From the NCBI RefSeq assembly GCF_003258355.1, contig NZ_QKPO01000011.1, forward strand, positions 1 to 64,000: 64,000 nucleotides of DNA, in the 5' to 3' direction. Origin of the DNA: Confluentibacter sediminis (lineage in GTDB: Bacteria > Bacteroidota > Bacteroidia > Flavobacteriales > Flavobacteriaceae). The notes under the pieces were generated by a model. It was not told the origin of the DNA, did no database searches, and saw nothing but the letters and a program-made list of their open reading frames with translations. Positions within the stretch are counted from its first letter, which is position 1; the number at the start of each line of letters is the position of its first letter. Positions 18,918-27,052 of this stretch are shown here, piece by piece. A program made the position numbers and the translations under genes.

Positions 18918-20282
18918 ATGGATTTAAACCATCCCCAAAATAATTTTAATTTACAATCTCAAGATTTTGGAAAAGACTTTGTTTTTGGCGTTTCAACTGC
19001 TGCTTATCAAATTGAAGGTGCTCATAATATTCATGATAAAGGCGCTTCTATTTGGGATCATTTCACTTCAAAAAAAGGCAATATATTTAATAATCATCAC
19101 GGACAAATAGCTTGCGATTTCTATAACAAGTTTGAAGCAGATATTTTATTGATGAAATCCATGAATATTAAACATTTCAGGTTTTCATTATCGTGGTCGC
19201 GTATTATTCCAAATGGAACTGGAGACGTAAGCACTACGGGAATCGATTATTACAATCGCGTGATTGATTTTTGCTTAGAATGTGGGATTACACCCTGGGT
19301 AACATTATATCATTGGGATTTGCCACAAGTCTTACAAAATAAAGGAGGATGGACAAATAGAGCTATAGTCTCTTGGTTCGAAAATTATGTAAACGTCTGT
19401 GCCACACATTTTGGCGACCGCGTAAAAAACTGGATGGTATTAAACGAACCTATGGTTTTTACAGGTGCTGGTTATTTTCTTGGCGTTCATGCCCCAGGAA
19501 ACAGAGGCTTGAAAAACTTTTTGCCAGCCATTCATCATGCGGTGTTATGTCAAGCTTCAGGAGGCAGCATATTACGAGCTTTGGTAGATAACGCTTTTAT
19601 TGGCACCACGTTTTCATGCTCTCAAATAACACCTTATAGAAATACTCCTAGAGATGTTTTGGCTGCAAAAAAAGCAGATGCCTTATTGAATAGGCTTTTT
19701 ATTGAACCATCTTTAGGTTTGGGGTATCCAACAGAATATGTTCCTGTTCTTAACCGTATTGAACGTTATATACAGCCTGAAGATGTAAAAAACATGATAT
19801 TCGATTATGATTTTATTGGCGTACAAAATTATACCCGAGAAATGGTTACACACAGTTATTTTGTGCCTTATTTACAGGCCAAAATAGTGAAAGCCTCCAA
19901 ACGCCATGTAAAAACGACTTTAATGGATTGGGAAGTCTACCCCCCTAGCATTTACCATATGATTAAACAATTCAATGCCTATAAAGGTGTAAAAAAAATA
20001 ATCATAACCGAAAACGGTGCTGCTTTTCCAGATATGGTAAGTAGTGGACAGATACATGATACCGAACGACTCAACTATTTACAATCTCATCTCCGGCAAG
20101 TTTATAAAGCCAAAAATGATGGACTCAATGTAGAAGGCTATTTTGTTTGGACTTTTACTGATAATTTTGAATGGGCGGAAGGCTATCATCCCAGATTTGG
20201 ATTGGTTTATACCGATTTTAAAACACAAGAGCGTATTGTAAAATCTTCGGGAAAATGGTATCAAGGGTTTTTAAAAAATTAA
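18918..20282 (+). CDS. Beta-glucosidase, glycoside hydrolase family 1
   Basis: A 454-residue GH1 retaining beta-glycosidase. GVSTAAYQIEGAHN is the N-terminal family signature. The acid/base Glu is E177 in NEPMVF and the nucleophile is E365 in ITENGAAF. WEVYPPS and the C-terminal WTFTDNFEWAEGY fit the aglycone- and glycone-binding regions. The frame is open back to TTG codons at 18873 and 18879, but ATG 18918 gives the usual GH1 start. There is no signal peptide, so the enzyme is probably cytoplasmic and handles imported disaccharides. Confidence 0.92.
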   Translation: MDLNHPQNNFNLQSQDFGKDFVFGVSTAAYQIEGAHNIHDKGASIWDHFTSKKGNIFNNHHGQIACDFYNKFEADILLMKSMNIKHFRFSLSWSRIIPNGTGDVSTTGIDYYNRVIDFCLECGITPWVTLYHWDLPQVLQNKGGWTNRAIVSWFENYVNVCATHFGDRVKNWMVLNEPMVFTGAGYFLGVHAPGNRGLKNFLPAIHHAVLCQASGGSILRALVDNAFIGTTFSCSQITPYRNTPRDVLAAKKADALLNRLFIEPSLGLGYPTEYVPVLNRIERYIQPEDVKNMIFDYDFIGVQNYTREMVTHSYFVPYLQAKIVKASKRHVKTTLMDWEVYPPSIYHMIKQFNAYKGVKKIIITENGAAFPDMVSSGQIHDTERLNYLQSHLRQVYKAKNDGLNVEGYFVWTFTDNFEWAEGYHPRFGLVYTDFKTQERIVKSSGKWYQGFLKN

Positions 20283-20315
20283 AAAGCTTAATGAATTACT
20301 TTCATTAAGCTTTTT
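20281..20315. terminator. Bidirectional terminator between GH1 and ALDH genes
   Basis: A perfect 15-bp stem (AAAAAGCTTAATGAA / TTCATTAAGCTTTTT) with a 5-base loop. The A-run on the left and T-run on the right make it suitable for both convergent genes. Confidence 0.8.
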
Positions 20316-20340
20316 ATATTCAGTTTTTTTTAAAAGAACT

Positions 20341-21930
20341 TTAGATTTTATCTCTAGTTAAAACACCATCAACTAATCTCATAATTCCTAACGGATTGCT
20401 ATTTTTCAAGGCTTCTGGTAAAAACGCTTCAGGAAAATCTTGATACGCCAAAGGTCTTACAAAACGTAAAATAGCTGCTGTGCCCACCGATGTAGAATTA
20501 GCGTTAGATGTTGCAGGGAATGGACCGCCATGAACCATAGAATGGCACACCTCAACACCTGTTGGGTAACCTCCATAAATTAGTCTACCTGCTTTTTGGC
20601 TAATGACATTTACAATAGGCTGAAGATTTCTTTCATCTTCTTTTTCTGCATGAATTGTAGCTGTTAATTGGCCTTGTAAAGATTCTAAAACTTCTACTAT
20701 TTGGGAAATACCTTTACAAAGCACAAACAAAGTAACAGGCCCAAAAACTTCTTCAGATAGTGATTTATCCTTCATAAAATCGTCTGCACTTATACTAAAA
20801 GCTACTGGTTGCGCTTCTGTCTTTTCTTGATTGGCTGATAGATCTGCTGTTGCAACAAGTGATACATTGTCTTTTTCAAAAAGTTCTTTCACACCGCTTA
20901 TACATGCTTTGTGAATGCTTTTATTCAACATGGTAGCAGGCACCGATTTTTTAAATTCTTCGGCAAAAGCACTTAAAAAGTTTTTACTTGTTTCATTGTC
21001 TTCCAACAAAATCAAACCTGGATTCGTACAAAACTGACCAACACCTAAGTTGACAGACCCTGTTAATGCGGTAGCAATCGTGTCTTTTTTACTTTTCAAA
21101 ATGTTCTCCATTAATACTACTGGATTTATGGAACTCATTTCGGCATATACAGGAATTGGTTCTGGTCTATTAACAGCTGCATTAAATAAAGTCATTCCAA
21201 TAGATTGAGAACCCGTAAAACCAACCGCTTTTATAGCTGGGTGTTCTACTAATTTAATAGCATGCTCATGATCTAAATATAAAGATGAAAATACACCGTC
21301 TGGCATACCTGTTTTTTTAGCGGCAGTTATTATAGCGGTCGTTACCAAAGCATTGGTACCTGGGTGGGATGAATGTGATTTTACAATAACGGGGCAACCT
21401 GAAGCCAATGCCGAAGCCGTATCTCCACCTGCAGTAGAAAATGCTAAAGGGAAGTTGCTCGCTCCATACACAGCTACGGGACCAATGGGCACCAACATTC
21501 TTCTAATATCTGATTTTGGAATAGGTTGACGGTCTGGTTGCGCTTTATCTATTCTAGCATCTACCCAAGAACCTTCTCGTAACACTTGAGCAAATAATTT
21601 TAATTGGCCGCAAGTTCTTCCGCGTTCTCCAGTGATTCTTCCTAATGGTAATCCCGATTCCAGAACACAACGTTCTAATAATGTGTCCCCTAAATTCATG
21701 ATTTCATCTGCAATAGCATCTAAAAATTTAGCGCGATCTTCCACTGGTAATGCACTATAAACGGGGAAGGCTTTTTGAGCTAAGGTTAACGCAGTTTCAA
21801 ATTCTTCTGCTGTAGCTCTGGTAAAGTCACCTGGTATATTTTGATTGTTTAAAGGAGAAAATGCCTGAAAAGACGAATTTCCTTTGGCACTTGTACTGAA
21901 TCCTACATAATTATCTGTTATCATGTCCAT
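20341..21930 (-). CDS. NADP-type aldehyde dehydrogenase, alpha-ketoglutaric semialdehyde dehydrogenase-like
   Basis: A 529-residue aldehyde dehydrogenase. The catalytic Cys lies in GVGQFCTNPG and the conserved Glu-containing block in VYAEMSSINPVVLM. ERGRTCGQLKLFAQVLREGSWVDARID is characteristic of the ketoglutaric semialdehyde (2,5-dioxopentanoate) dehydrogenase subfamily, which ends the non-phosphorylative degradation of pentoses, uronic acids or hydroxyproline. No other pathway gene is adjacent, so the exact substrate is inferred from subfamily features only. It converges on the GH1 gene at a shared terminator. Confidence 0.85.
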   Translation of the reverse strand: MDMITDNYVGFSTSAKGNSSFQAFSPLNNQNIPGDFTRATAEEFETALTLAQKAFPVYSALPVEDRAKFLDAIADEIMNLGDTLLERCVLESGLPLGRITGERGRTCGQLKLFAQVLREGSWVDARIDKAQPDRQPIPKSDIRRMLVPIGPVAVYGASNFPLAFSTAGGDTASALASGCPVIVKSHSSHPGTNALVTTAIITAAKKTGMPDGVFSSLYLDHEHAIKLVEHPAIKAVGFTGSQSIGMTLFNAAVNRPEPIPVYAEMSSINPVVLMENILKSKKDTIATALTGSVNLGVGQFCTNPGLILLEDNETSKNFLSAFAEEFKKSVPATMLNKSIHKACISGVKELFEKDNVSLVATADLSANQEKTEAQPVAFSISADDFMKDKSLSEEVFGPVTLFVLCKGISQIVEVLESLQGQLTATIHAEKEDERNLQPIVNVISQKAGRLIYGGYPTGVEVCHSMVHGGPFPATSNANSTSVGTAAILRFVRPLAYQDFPEAFLPEALKNSNPLGIMRLVDGVLTRDKI

Positions 21931-22126
21931 TTGTTTAAATATTAAGTTATTTTAATTGGCCTTTCTTAGTTTTTTCAAAATTCCTTAATATATGTTTCAA
22001 AACCAAATATTTAGTTTTAAATTAATCATAAAATATGTATTTATGTTCTTAATTACTTTTATTGCAATCAAATAAATTTACATATAAATATTTAATAATG
22101 AGTCACATATATATCATTTAATAAAA

Positions 22127-22150
22127 AAGCCTTGCAAATATGCAAGGCTT
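22127..22150 (-). terminator. Terminator originally downstream of the tRNA-Met gene
   Basis: AAGCCTTGCA / TGCAAGGCTT is a perfect 10-bp stem around AATA. Read on the minus strand it is followed by a T-run. It lies just beyond the stranded tRNA 3' part at 22165-22207, so it is probably the host terminator of the tRNA gene before integration. Confidence 0.6.
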
Positions 22151-22164
22151 AACAATCGTTTAAC

Positions 22165-22207
22165 GTGGTCCCACCTGGGCTCGAACCAGGGACCACCTGA
22201 TTATGAG
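22165..22207 (-). repeat. attL: stranded 3' part of tRNA-Met
   Basis: This 43-bp stretch is identical to 41135-41177, the 3' part of the intact tRNA-Met(CAT) gene from the anticodon loop to the last bases. After it the left sequence (CAGGCAAAA) departs from the tRNA (TCAGGTGCTC). It is the left attachment site of the integrated element. Confidence 0.92.
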
Positions 22208-22354
22208 CAGGCAAAAACAGAGAAAAATCAATACAACAAAAATTTTAACATATTGATTTTCAATATTTTAATAATTTTTAATATCAATTGGTATCACTTG
22301 ATATCAAAGAAATGTTTGCAAATTGTTTGCAAATTTTTTTACTAACTTAGAGTT
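22208..22354. other. Left-end region of the element, upstream of the integrase
   Basis: Non-coding DNA dense in inverted repeats: AAAATCAATA/TATTGATTTT (22224-22233 and 22251-22260), and ATATCAA...TTGATAT (about 22281-22305), followed by the 22-bp repeat shared with the right end. This is the layout expected for integrase and excisionase binding next to attL. Confidence 0.5.
22313..22334. repeat. 22-bp subterminal repeat, left copy
   Basis: Two copies of TTTGCAAAT separated by TG. The identical 22-mer occurs at 41066-41087 inside the right end. It starts 106 bases from the end of attL and probably binds the integrase arm-binding domain (inference). Confidence 0.7.
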
Positions 22355-23578
22355 ATGAATACACTGATAACCTTAATGTTAGACCAAAGAAGAATGAAGA
22401 AAGATGGCAAATATCCCATCATTTTTCGTATTACTCACAATAGAAAAACCACCTCGATATCTACTGGATACTCTATTCTAACTACTTATTGGGATGAAAA
22501 GAAAAAAGAAATTAAGTCAAATTACAAAGAAGTGGAATCTGTTCGCTTTTTAAACACCATACTTCTTAAGGAAAAAGCTAGAATAAATGAAGTGATCAAT
22601 AAACTTTATGATAAAGGAGAATTGCAATACCTATCTATTAATCAAGTAAAGCAACACGTGACAAGAAAAGTAAATTACAGCTCCTTTTTGGAATATGGCA
22701 ACCATTTAGTAGAAGAATTGATATCTGTTCGTCGTTTCGGGACTGCTCGCACTTATGAATTTACGTTAAAGATCATGAAAACCTTTGCGAATAAAAAAGA
22801 TATAAAATTCAATGAAGTTAACTATGACTTCTTAATGAAGTTCGAAAAATTCCATTTGTCAAAAGAGGATAATAATTTAAATGGTTTAGCTTTTTATTTA
22901 AGAACAATAAGAGCCATTTACAATAAAGGCATTAAAGATGGTTGCATTGATAAGGAAGCATACCCCTTTACAGAATATAAAATCAGAACTACTCCTACCA
23001 AAAAAAGAGCATTAGACATTACTTACATTAAAAAAATATTGGATTTACAACTCCCAATAGAACATGAATTATTCCATACAAGGAATTACTTTTTAATATC
23101 TTATATGCTCTATGGTATGCCTTTTATGGACATGGCATTTTTAAAAGTAGCTGATATAAAGAATGGCAGAGTGGTATACCAGAGAAAAAAAACCTTAAAA
23201 AATTACGATATTAAAATATCAGATAAACTTTATGAAATTCTAAAGTTTTATAAAAAAGATAAATTAAAACAAGATTTTATATTGCCAATTATTAAAAGAG
23301 AAAAACCAGAACAGCAATATCAAGATGTTATAAGGTTAAGAGCAATGTATAATGATAAACTTAAAAAAATAGCTGTTTTATGCAACATTGATCAAAGCCT
23401 CTCCTCTTACGTTTCTCGACATAGCTTTGCCACTAACGCCATGCTTCAAGATATCCCTTTGCAAGCAATTTCTGCAATGCTAGGTCACAGTAAATTGAAT
23501 ACAACTCAAATTTATCTTAAATCACTTCCAAATGAAATTTTAGACCGGTACAATGAAAGATTAAGTCTTTCATTGTAA
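22355..23578 (+). CDS. Tyrosine recombinase / integrase of the element
   Basis: A 407-residue Bacteroidota-type integrase: an N-terminal arm-binding region (MNTLITLMLDQRRMKKDGKYPI), a phage-integrase SAM-like domain (about 110-210) and a C-terminal catalytic domain. Catalytic residues visible are R355 in VSRHSF, the His in LGHS and the nucleophile Y387 in TTQIYLKSL. The first catalytic Arg expected in the YxxRGM region is not seen (here MLYGMPFMDMAFLK), a variation I believe occurs in related integrases. It lies 147 bases inside attL, so it most likely drove insertion in tRNA-Met. Confidence 0.93.
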   Translation: MNTLITLMLDQRRMKKDGKYPIIFRITHNRKTTSISTGYSILTTYWDEKKKEIKSNYKEVESVRFLNTILLKEKARINEVINKLYDKGELQYLSINQVKQHVTRKVNYSSFLEYGNHLVEELISVRRFGTARTYEFTLKIMKTFANKKDIKFNEVNYDFLMKFEKFHLSKEDNNLNGLAFYLRTIRAIYNKGIKDGCIDKEAYPFTEYKIRTTPTKKRALDITYIKKILDLQLPIEHELFHTRNYFLISYMLYGMPFMDMAFLKVADIKNGRVVYQRKKTLKNYDIKISDKLYEILKFYKKDKLKQDFILPIIKREKPEQQYQDVIRLRAMYNDKLKKIAVLCNIDQSLSSYVSRHSFATNAMLQDIPLQAISAMLGHSKLNTTQIYLKSLPNEILDRYNERLSLSL

Positions 23579-23971
23579 ATAAACAATTTGAACTACCAGT
23601 AACAGCTAAAAAATCAGATTACAAAAATCCATGTTCTTTTAACTAAACAAAGCCCACATAGTAGTCCCGATTTTGGTCAACCTCACTTTTGTTTTGAATA
23701 TTTGCTCCTAATAAAATTTGCATCGATTTAGTGTATAACACTTTTTGAGTTTTTTTGTAAAAATTGAAATTGATTTTTAAAATAATATTTTTTTTGTTTT
23801 GTTTTTATAGTTTTATATAGTTTGTATATGTTTTATTATACGTACCAGTGCTTGTCCACTGCTTGTCTCTATTTTGGTACGACATCGGTACACAAGTTGG
23901 CCAGAGCTTGTTCCAATTTTGGCCATGTTAATTGTAATATTTCTTGTGATGTTTTGTGCTTTCTTGAAAAG
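23579..23971. other. Intergenic region with two tandem hairpin-like units
   Basis: No gene is seen. Two related units occur: GCTTGTCTCTATTTTGGTAC (23861-23880) and GCTTGTTCCAATTTTGGCC (23906-23924). Each is enclosed by an inverted motif, CGTACCA/TGGTACG (23841-23847 and 23875-23881) and TTGGCCA/TTGGCCA. An additional GCTTGTC occurs at about 23850-23856. Their place between the integrase and a mobilisation gene suggests protein binding or DNA processing sites. Confidence 0.4.
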
Positions 23972-24514
23972 TTAAACATCATTCTTTTTTCTAAATTTTT
24001 CAAAATCTTTTATACTCAGATTTAGTAATAAATAGTTTTTTCCAAAAGCTCGTTTCTCTATTTTAACCTTATTCAAAAAACCTGTTATTTCATTTCGCAA
24101 ACAGAAATGTTGTTCGTTAATCTGATCATATTTCTGTTTGTAATAAACCAATTCTTCGTTTTCAGTTATCAATTTAGGTGTACCAAAATCAAGAATTTCA
24201 GTTTCTTCTTCCTTTTCAACCTTTATGGTTTCTTCAAACAAACTTTGCAACATAACCGTAGTGGGCTTGGTTTGATGTTTCTCAATGTTCTTTAAAATGG
24301 CTATGACTGCATTAATGCGCTTATTCGTTCGTTCACTTTTAACACCTAAATTATCTTCAGGAGACAGGTCATTCATCTCAAAAAAGTTAAGCATGGATTC
24401 CAAAGCTTCGGTATTGGATTTAGAAATCTCTTTGGAAAATCTCCTGAATCTTGAAGCTATTTCCTTTTTGATGCTGATAGCAGAAAACTTATATTTTCTA
24501 TAGTCGTCAATCAT
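23972..24514 (-). CDS. BfmA/BtgA-like mobilisation protein
   Basis: A 180-residue protein (ATG at 24514; a GTG six codons upstream is also open). The N-terminus KFSAISIKKEIASRFRRFSKEISKSNTEALESMLNFFE and the later AVIAILKNIEKHQTKPTTVMLQSLFEE match the mobilisation accessory proteins of Bacteroidota mobilisable transposons (BfmA/BtgA). The first part resembles a ribbon-helix-helix DNA-binding domain and the C-terminus is coiled-coil-like and basic. In the known systems it assists a relaxase at oriT; no relaxase gene is found here. A possible oriT lies directly upstream at 24640-24704. Confidence 0.72.
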   Translation of the reverse strand: MIDDYRKYKFSAISIKKEIASRFRRFSKEISKSNTEALESMLNFFEMNDLSPEDNLGVKSERTNKRINAVIAILKNIEKHQTKPTTVMLQSLFEETIKVEKEEETEILDFGTPKLITENEELVYYKQKYDQINEQHFCLRNEITGFLNKVKIEKRAFGKNYLLLNLSIKDFEKFRKKNDV

Positions 24515-24881
24515 TTTACTGTAAAAAATCACCTGTTTATAAGGCTTTCGGCACTATTTACTGTAAATGCCCTTTTTATAATATTATTACAATTTATTTA
24601 TTTGCTTGATAATCAGATATATATGAATAAAAATTTATTGTAACGACGCTTTAGCGCGTTACCCTCTTGCTTTACAAATTTCCGTCCCTAAAGGACATAA
24701 ATTTTCAAACAAACTAACATAAAAGTCAGTTGCCCTAATCTAAATTATTCCTTTTTAAAGTTATGGGTTTATGTTATGAAATGAAAACCTGAAATGTTAT
24801 CAAAAAGCCAGTTTTGGGATTATATTTTATGATTTTGCAATTAACGTTGAAATTAAACGCTATTTTTTACTCTATGCATAA
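24515..24881. other. Non-coding region upstream of the mobilisation gene
   Basis: No coding capacity is seen. It contains the two strong hairpins described as a candidate oriT. The remainder is AT-rich without further obvious structure. Confidence 0.4.
24640..24704. other. Candidate origin of transfer (oriT)
   Basis: Two adjacent structured sites are present. The first is GTAACG-A-CGC, loop TTTA, GCG-CGTTAC (24640-24662). The second is GTCC-CTAAA-GGAC (24684-24696), enclosed by AAATTT at 24676-24681 and 24699-24704. They lie upstream of the BfmA-like gene, where oriT is found in related mobilisable elements. No nick site can be assigned. Confidence 0.4.
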
Positions 24882-25100
24882 TTATTCAAAGAATGAATTT
24901 ACTTCCACTCCAATAGCTTTAGAAATTTTTAACAAGGTAAGAGAAGTTACGTTCTGTCTCCCATTTTCTATACTAGATAAGTTAGATTTCTCCATTTTAA
25001 TTATGGAACACAGATCTAATTGACTAAATCCTTTCGCTTTTCTTTGTTTGGCCACGTTTGCTCCAATTTTTTTAAGAAATTTTTTTTCTTCTATGCTCAT
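24882..25100 (-). CDS. XRE-family helix-turn-helix regulator
   Basis: A 72-residue Cro/C1-type regulator from ATG 25100 (MSIEEKKFLKKIG). The HTH covers about 12-66: VAKQRKAKGFSQLDLCSIIKMEKSNLSSIENGRQN, then TLLKISKAIGVEVNSFFE. It is divergent from the HEPN-like gene, and a perfect 30-bp palindrome lies between them, most likely its operator. It could control element gene expression or mobilisation. Confidence 0.85.
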   Translation of the reverse strand: MSIEEKKFLKKIGANVAKQRKAKGFSQLDLCSIIKMEKSNLSSIENGRQNVTSLTLLKISKAIGVEVNSFFE

Positions 25101-25130
25101 ATAAAGTTCAATTTCTATAAAAAAACAGTA

Positions 25131-25160
25131 ACAAAGGTTATGATATATCATAACCTTTGT
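25131..25160. promoter_or_regulatory. 30-bp perfect palindrome, likely XRE operator
   Basis: The arms ACAAAGGTTATGATA (25131-25145) and TATCATAACCTTTGT (25146-25160) are exact reverse complements with no spacer. The site lies 31 bases upstream of the XRE start on one side and 57 bases upstream of the HEPN-like gene on the other. Confidence 0.65.
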
Positions 25161-25161
25161 T

Positions 25162-25169
25162 TATATTTG
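25162..25169 (+). promoter_or_regulatory. Candidate -7 promoter element for the HEPN-like gene
   Basis: TATATTTG matches TAnnTTTG and lies immediately after the 30-bp palindrome. Binding at the palindrome would block the promoter, which fits repression by the XRE protein. Confidence 0.45.
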
Positions 25170-25216
25170 ATTTCAACTATGCTTCAAAGTAAATTCAATC
25201 AACATAATAGTAACTC

Positions 25217-26089
25217 ATGAGAACAAAAATTAATAAAAAACACCCCTTAGAGAAAGAAGTGATAGGTTTATTAAAAGACTTATTACCATTACACTCTATT
25301 TATGTCATTAGCGTCAATACGGAAAAACGGAAACAGGATGTTTATTTACCTCCATCAAATGCAACCACACAAAAAGTTGTAACCTATACACTACTCATCA
25401 TTTGCCATAAATTTCCATCTAAAGGCTTAGCGGGTTTTATGGATGACATTTGCAATAAGATGCAACAGCGTTGTAAGGTCTATGCCATTATGTATACCCT
25501 ATCAAAAGTAAAGAAGAGACTAGATTATGGAGACAATTTTTTGAATCAGATCATAAACAAAACACCATGCCTTTACAAAGAAAACAAAGTTTTAATAGAG
25601 TTTAAAAACTGCAGAAATTTTACTCATGAAAGCGTTTATTTGGAGATAGAGGAAATCTGGAGGAATAGGATGAACCGTGCAGAATATCTTCTATCCATTT
25701 TAGATAGCATAGAACACAAAGAAGATACTATTTCAAGGTTATCGACCATGCACTATGCCCTAGAACAAATATGTTTAGGTCTTTTGTATGTGTTCTGGGA
25801 ATTCAAGCCACAACACTATTCATTGCCCTATATGTTGCATCTGTGCAATCACTTTACCCAATTGCCGCAGACCATATTTCCAAATGAGACCTATGGCCTA
25901 CACCGAATAAAATATATGTTGTGTAATGCTCACCATATCATACGTTTTAAAGCCCAAAATGAATTCTCAGACAGGGATGCAGACAAAGCCTATAACCGAT
26001 GTGAACTGTTTTATGAAGAGGCAAAATCATTAGGAGACAAGCGCATGGAATATCTTAAGGAACTTCATTGTGAAACCGTTGAATCATGA
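25217..26089 (+). CDS. HEPN-domain protein with nucleotidyltransferase-like N-terminal region
   Basis: A 290-residue protein resembling Bacteroidota proteins with an N-terminal nucleotidyltransferase-like half (about 1-150, without a recognisable catalytic GS/DxD motif) and a C-terminal HEPN half. The HEPN half is suggested by MHYALEQICLGLLYVFWEFKPQHYSLPYMLHLC (about 177-209) and a terminal helix pair. No R-x4-6-H RNase motif is obvious, so it may be structural or inactive. Such proteins are frequent on conjugative and mobilisable elements; the function is unknown. It is probably co-transcribed with the next small gene. Confidence 0.5.
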   Translation: MRTKINKKHPLEKEVIGLLKDLLPLHSIYVISVNTEKRKQDVYLPPSNATTQKVVTYTLLIICHKFPSKGLAGFMDDICNKMQQRCKVYAIMYTLSKVKKRLDYGDNFLNQIINKTPCLYKENKVLIEFKNCRNFTHESVYLEIEEIWRNRMNRAEYLLSILDSIEHKEDTISRLSTMHYALEQICLGLLYVFWEFKPQHYSLPYMLHLCNHFTQLPQTIFPNETYGLHRIKYMLCNAHHIIRFKAQNEFSDRDADKAYNRCELFYEEAKSLGDKRMEYLKELHCETVES

Positions 26090-26111
26090 TAACCCAAAAA
26101 ATTTAAAGCTC

Positions 26112-26465
26112 ATGAAAAACAAAAAAAACAAATTAAAAACAATAAAAAAATTTATGGATCGCTGTTCTAGTATGCAAACAGAAGCATATGGGACCAGAAC
26201 AAGGAAAACAATCCGTTTTGAAGTATTAGATCAAGAAGATATCACAAGCTCTATTTCAGCTCTGTTAGAAGTGTGCTATTTCGCATTGGACGGGAATGGT
26301 AGTTTTATATCTCCGAAGCATGAAAACAAAACCCAGATATCCAGCGTAACAAAAGTTTTGGAAATAATTATAGACCTATTACCACATGACCAAATGCATT
26401 GCTTGAATAGGATAGAGGAGCTTCTCTCTGAAAAGGCAAACAATAAACCACGTAAACTAGTTTAA
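26112..26465 (+). CDS. Hypothetical element protein
   Basis: A 117-residue protein from ATG 26112, 22 bases after the HEPN-like gene; a GTG at 26070 that overlaps the previous gene is possible but less likely. It begins with a very basic stretch (MKNKKNKLKTIKKFM) and has a helical remainder (SSISALLEVCYFALDG, VLEIIIDLLPHDQMHCLNRIEELL). No family is recognised. Its position suggests that it works with the preceding gene. Confidence 0.55.
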   Translation: MKNKKNKLKTIKKFMDRCSSMQTEAYGTRTRKTIRFEVLDQEDITSSISALLEVCYFALDGNGSFISPKHENKTQISSVTKVLEIIIDLLPHDQMHCLNRIEELLSEKANNKPRKLV

Positions 26466-27052
26466 AAGGATTCATTATCCGTTTCATAAAACATTAAATC
26501 ATTTACTTATTATATCTTGAGCGTTTTCCTTTTCTCTTTAATATACCAGTAGAAAATATAATTAAACAAAAAAGGTTCTTAAAAAAAGGCATAATAGGAT
26601 CCTTTCAATTTCATTTACTTCCCATAGCGCCATCGCTGTTACCTTTTCCAAACTGATATAACTTAAAATTTGGAACTCATAAAGATTTATAAAAGGGCGA
26701 AGCATGAGCCTGATTATGCAATCTGTTGAGAACCAAATTTTATATCTTTCTTTGGAAAAGTCACCAGCTAATTGAAATAATTTAAGATGCCATTTCTAAA
26801 TTGCAATTGAAACCAAAACTGAGCGGTGGCTTAAAATATTGGTTTTGGCATTTTAGATTTTCACAAATTAAAGTGTTCTAAAATGCCATAACTAATATTG
26901 CGCGGAACTGTAAGCTCTTATTTTTGTGTGAGTGCAACTTTCGGAACGAAGGAGAAGATATGTGCTGGAAGTGGGGATTTAGAATATAGGCTATTTTCTT
27001 TAGTCCAAATGAACATTATATAATAATTTCTGATCCCTATAATATTTTAACA
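26466..27052. other. 587-bp intergenic region with an 11-bp inverted repeat
   Basis: No gene is supported here. GGCATTTTAGA (26847-26857) and TCTAAAATGCC (26877-26887) are perfect inverted arms around a 19-base spacer. A weaker related pair, AAACCAAAAC and GTTTTGG, lies just upstream. The region separates the plus-strand gene pair from the end of the minus-strand hsd operon and may contain its terminator, though no T-tract hairpin is clear. Confidence 0.4.

Noticed and set aside
22165-22207. A second tRNA-Met gene at the left end of the element
   Set aside because: It has no acceptor 5' strand or D-arm; the sequence changes right after the anticodon loop. It is the stranded 3' part of the tRNA, not a gene.
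23841-23931. CRISPR array
   Set aside because: Only two imperfect units about 45 bases apart, no regular spacers and no cas genes; not a CRISPR.
25217-26089. HEPN ribonuclease with an active R-x4-6-H motif
   Set aside because: No such motif was found in the C-terminal half, so the entry is only called HEPN-like without enzymatic activity.
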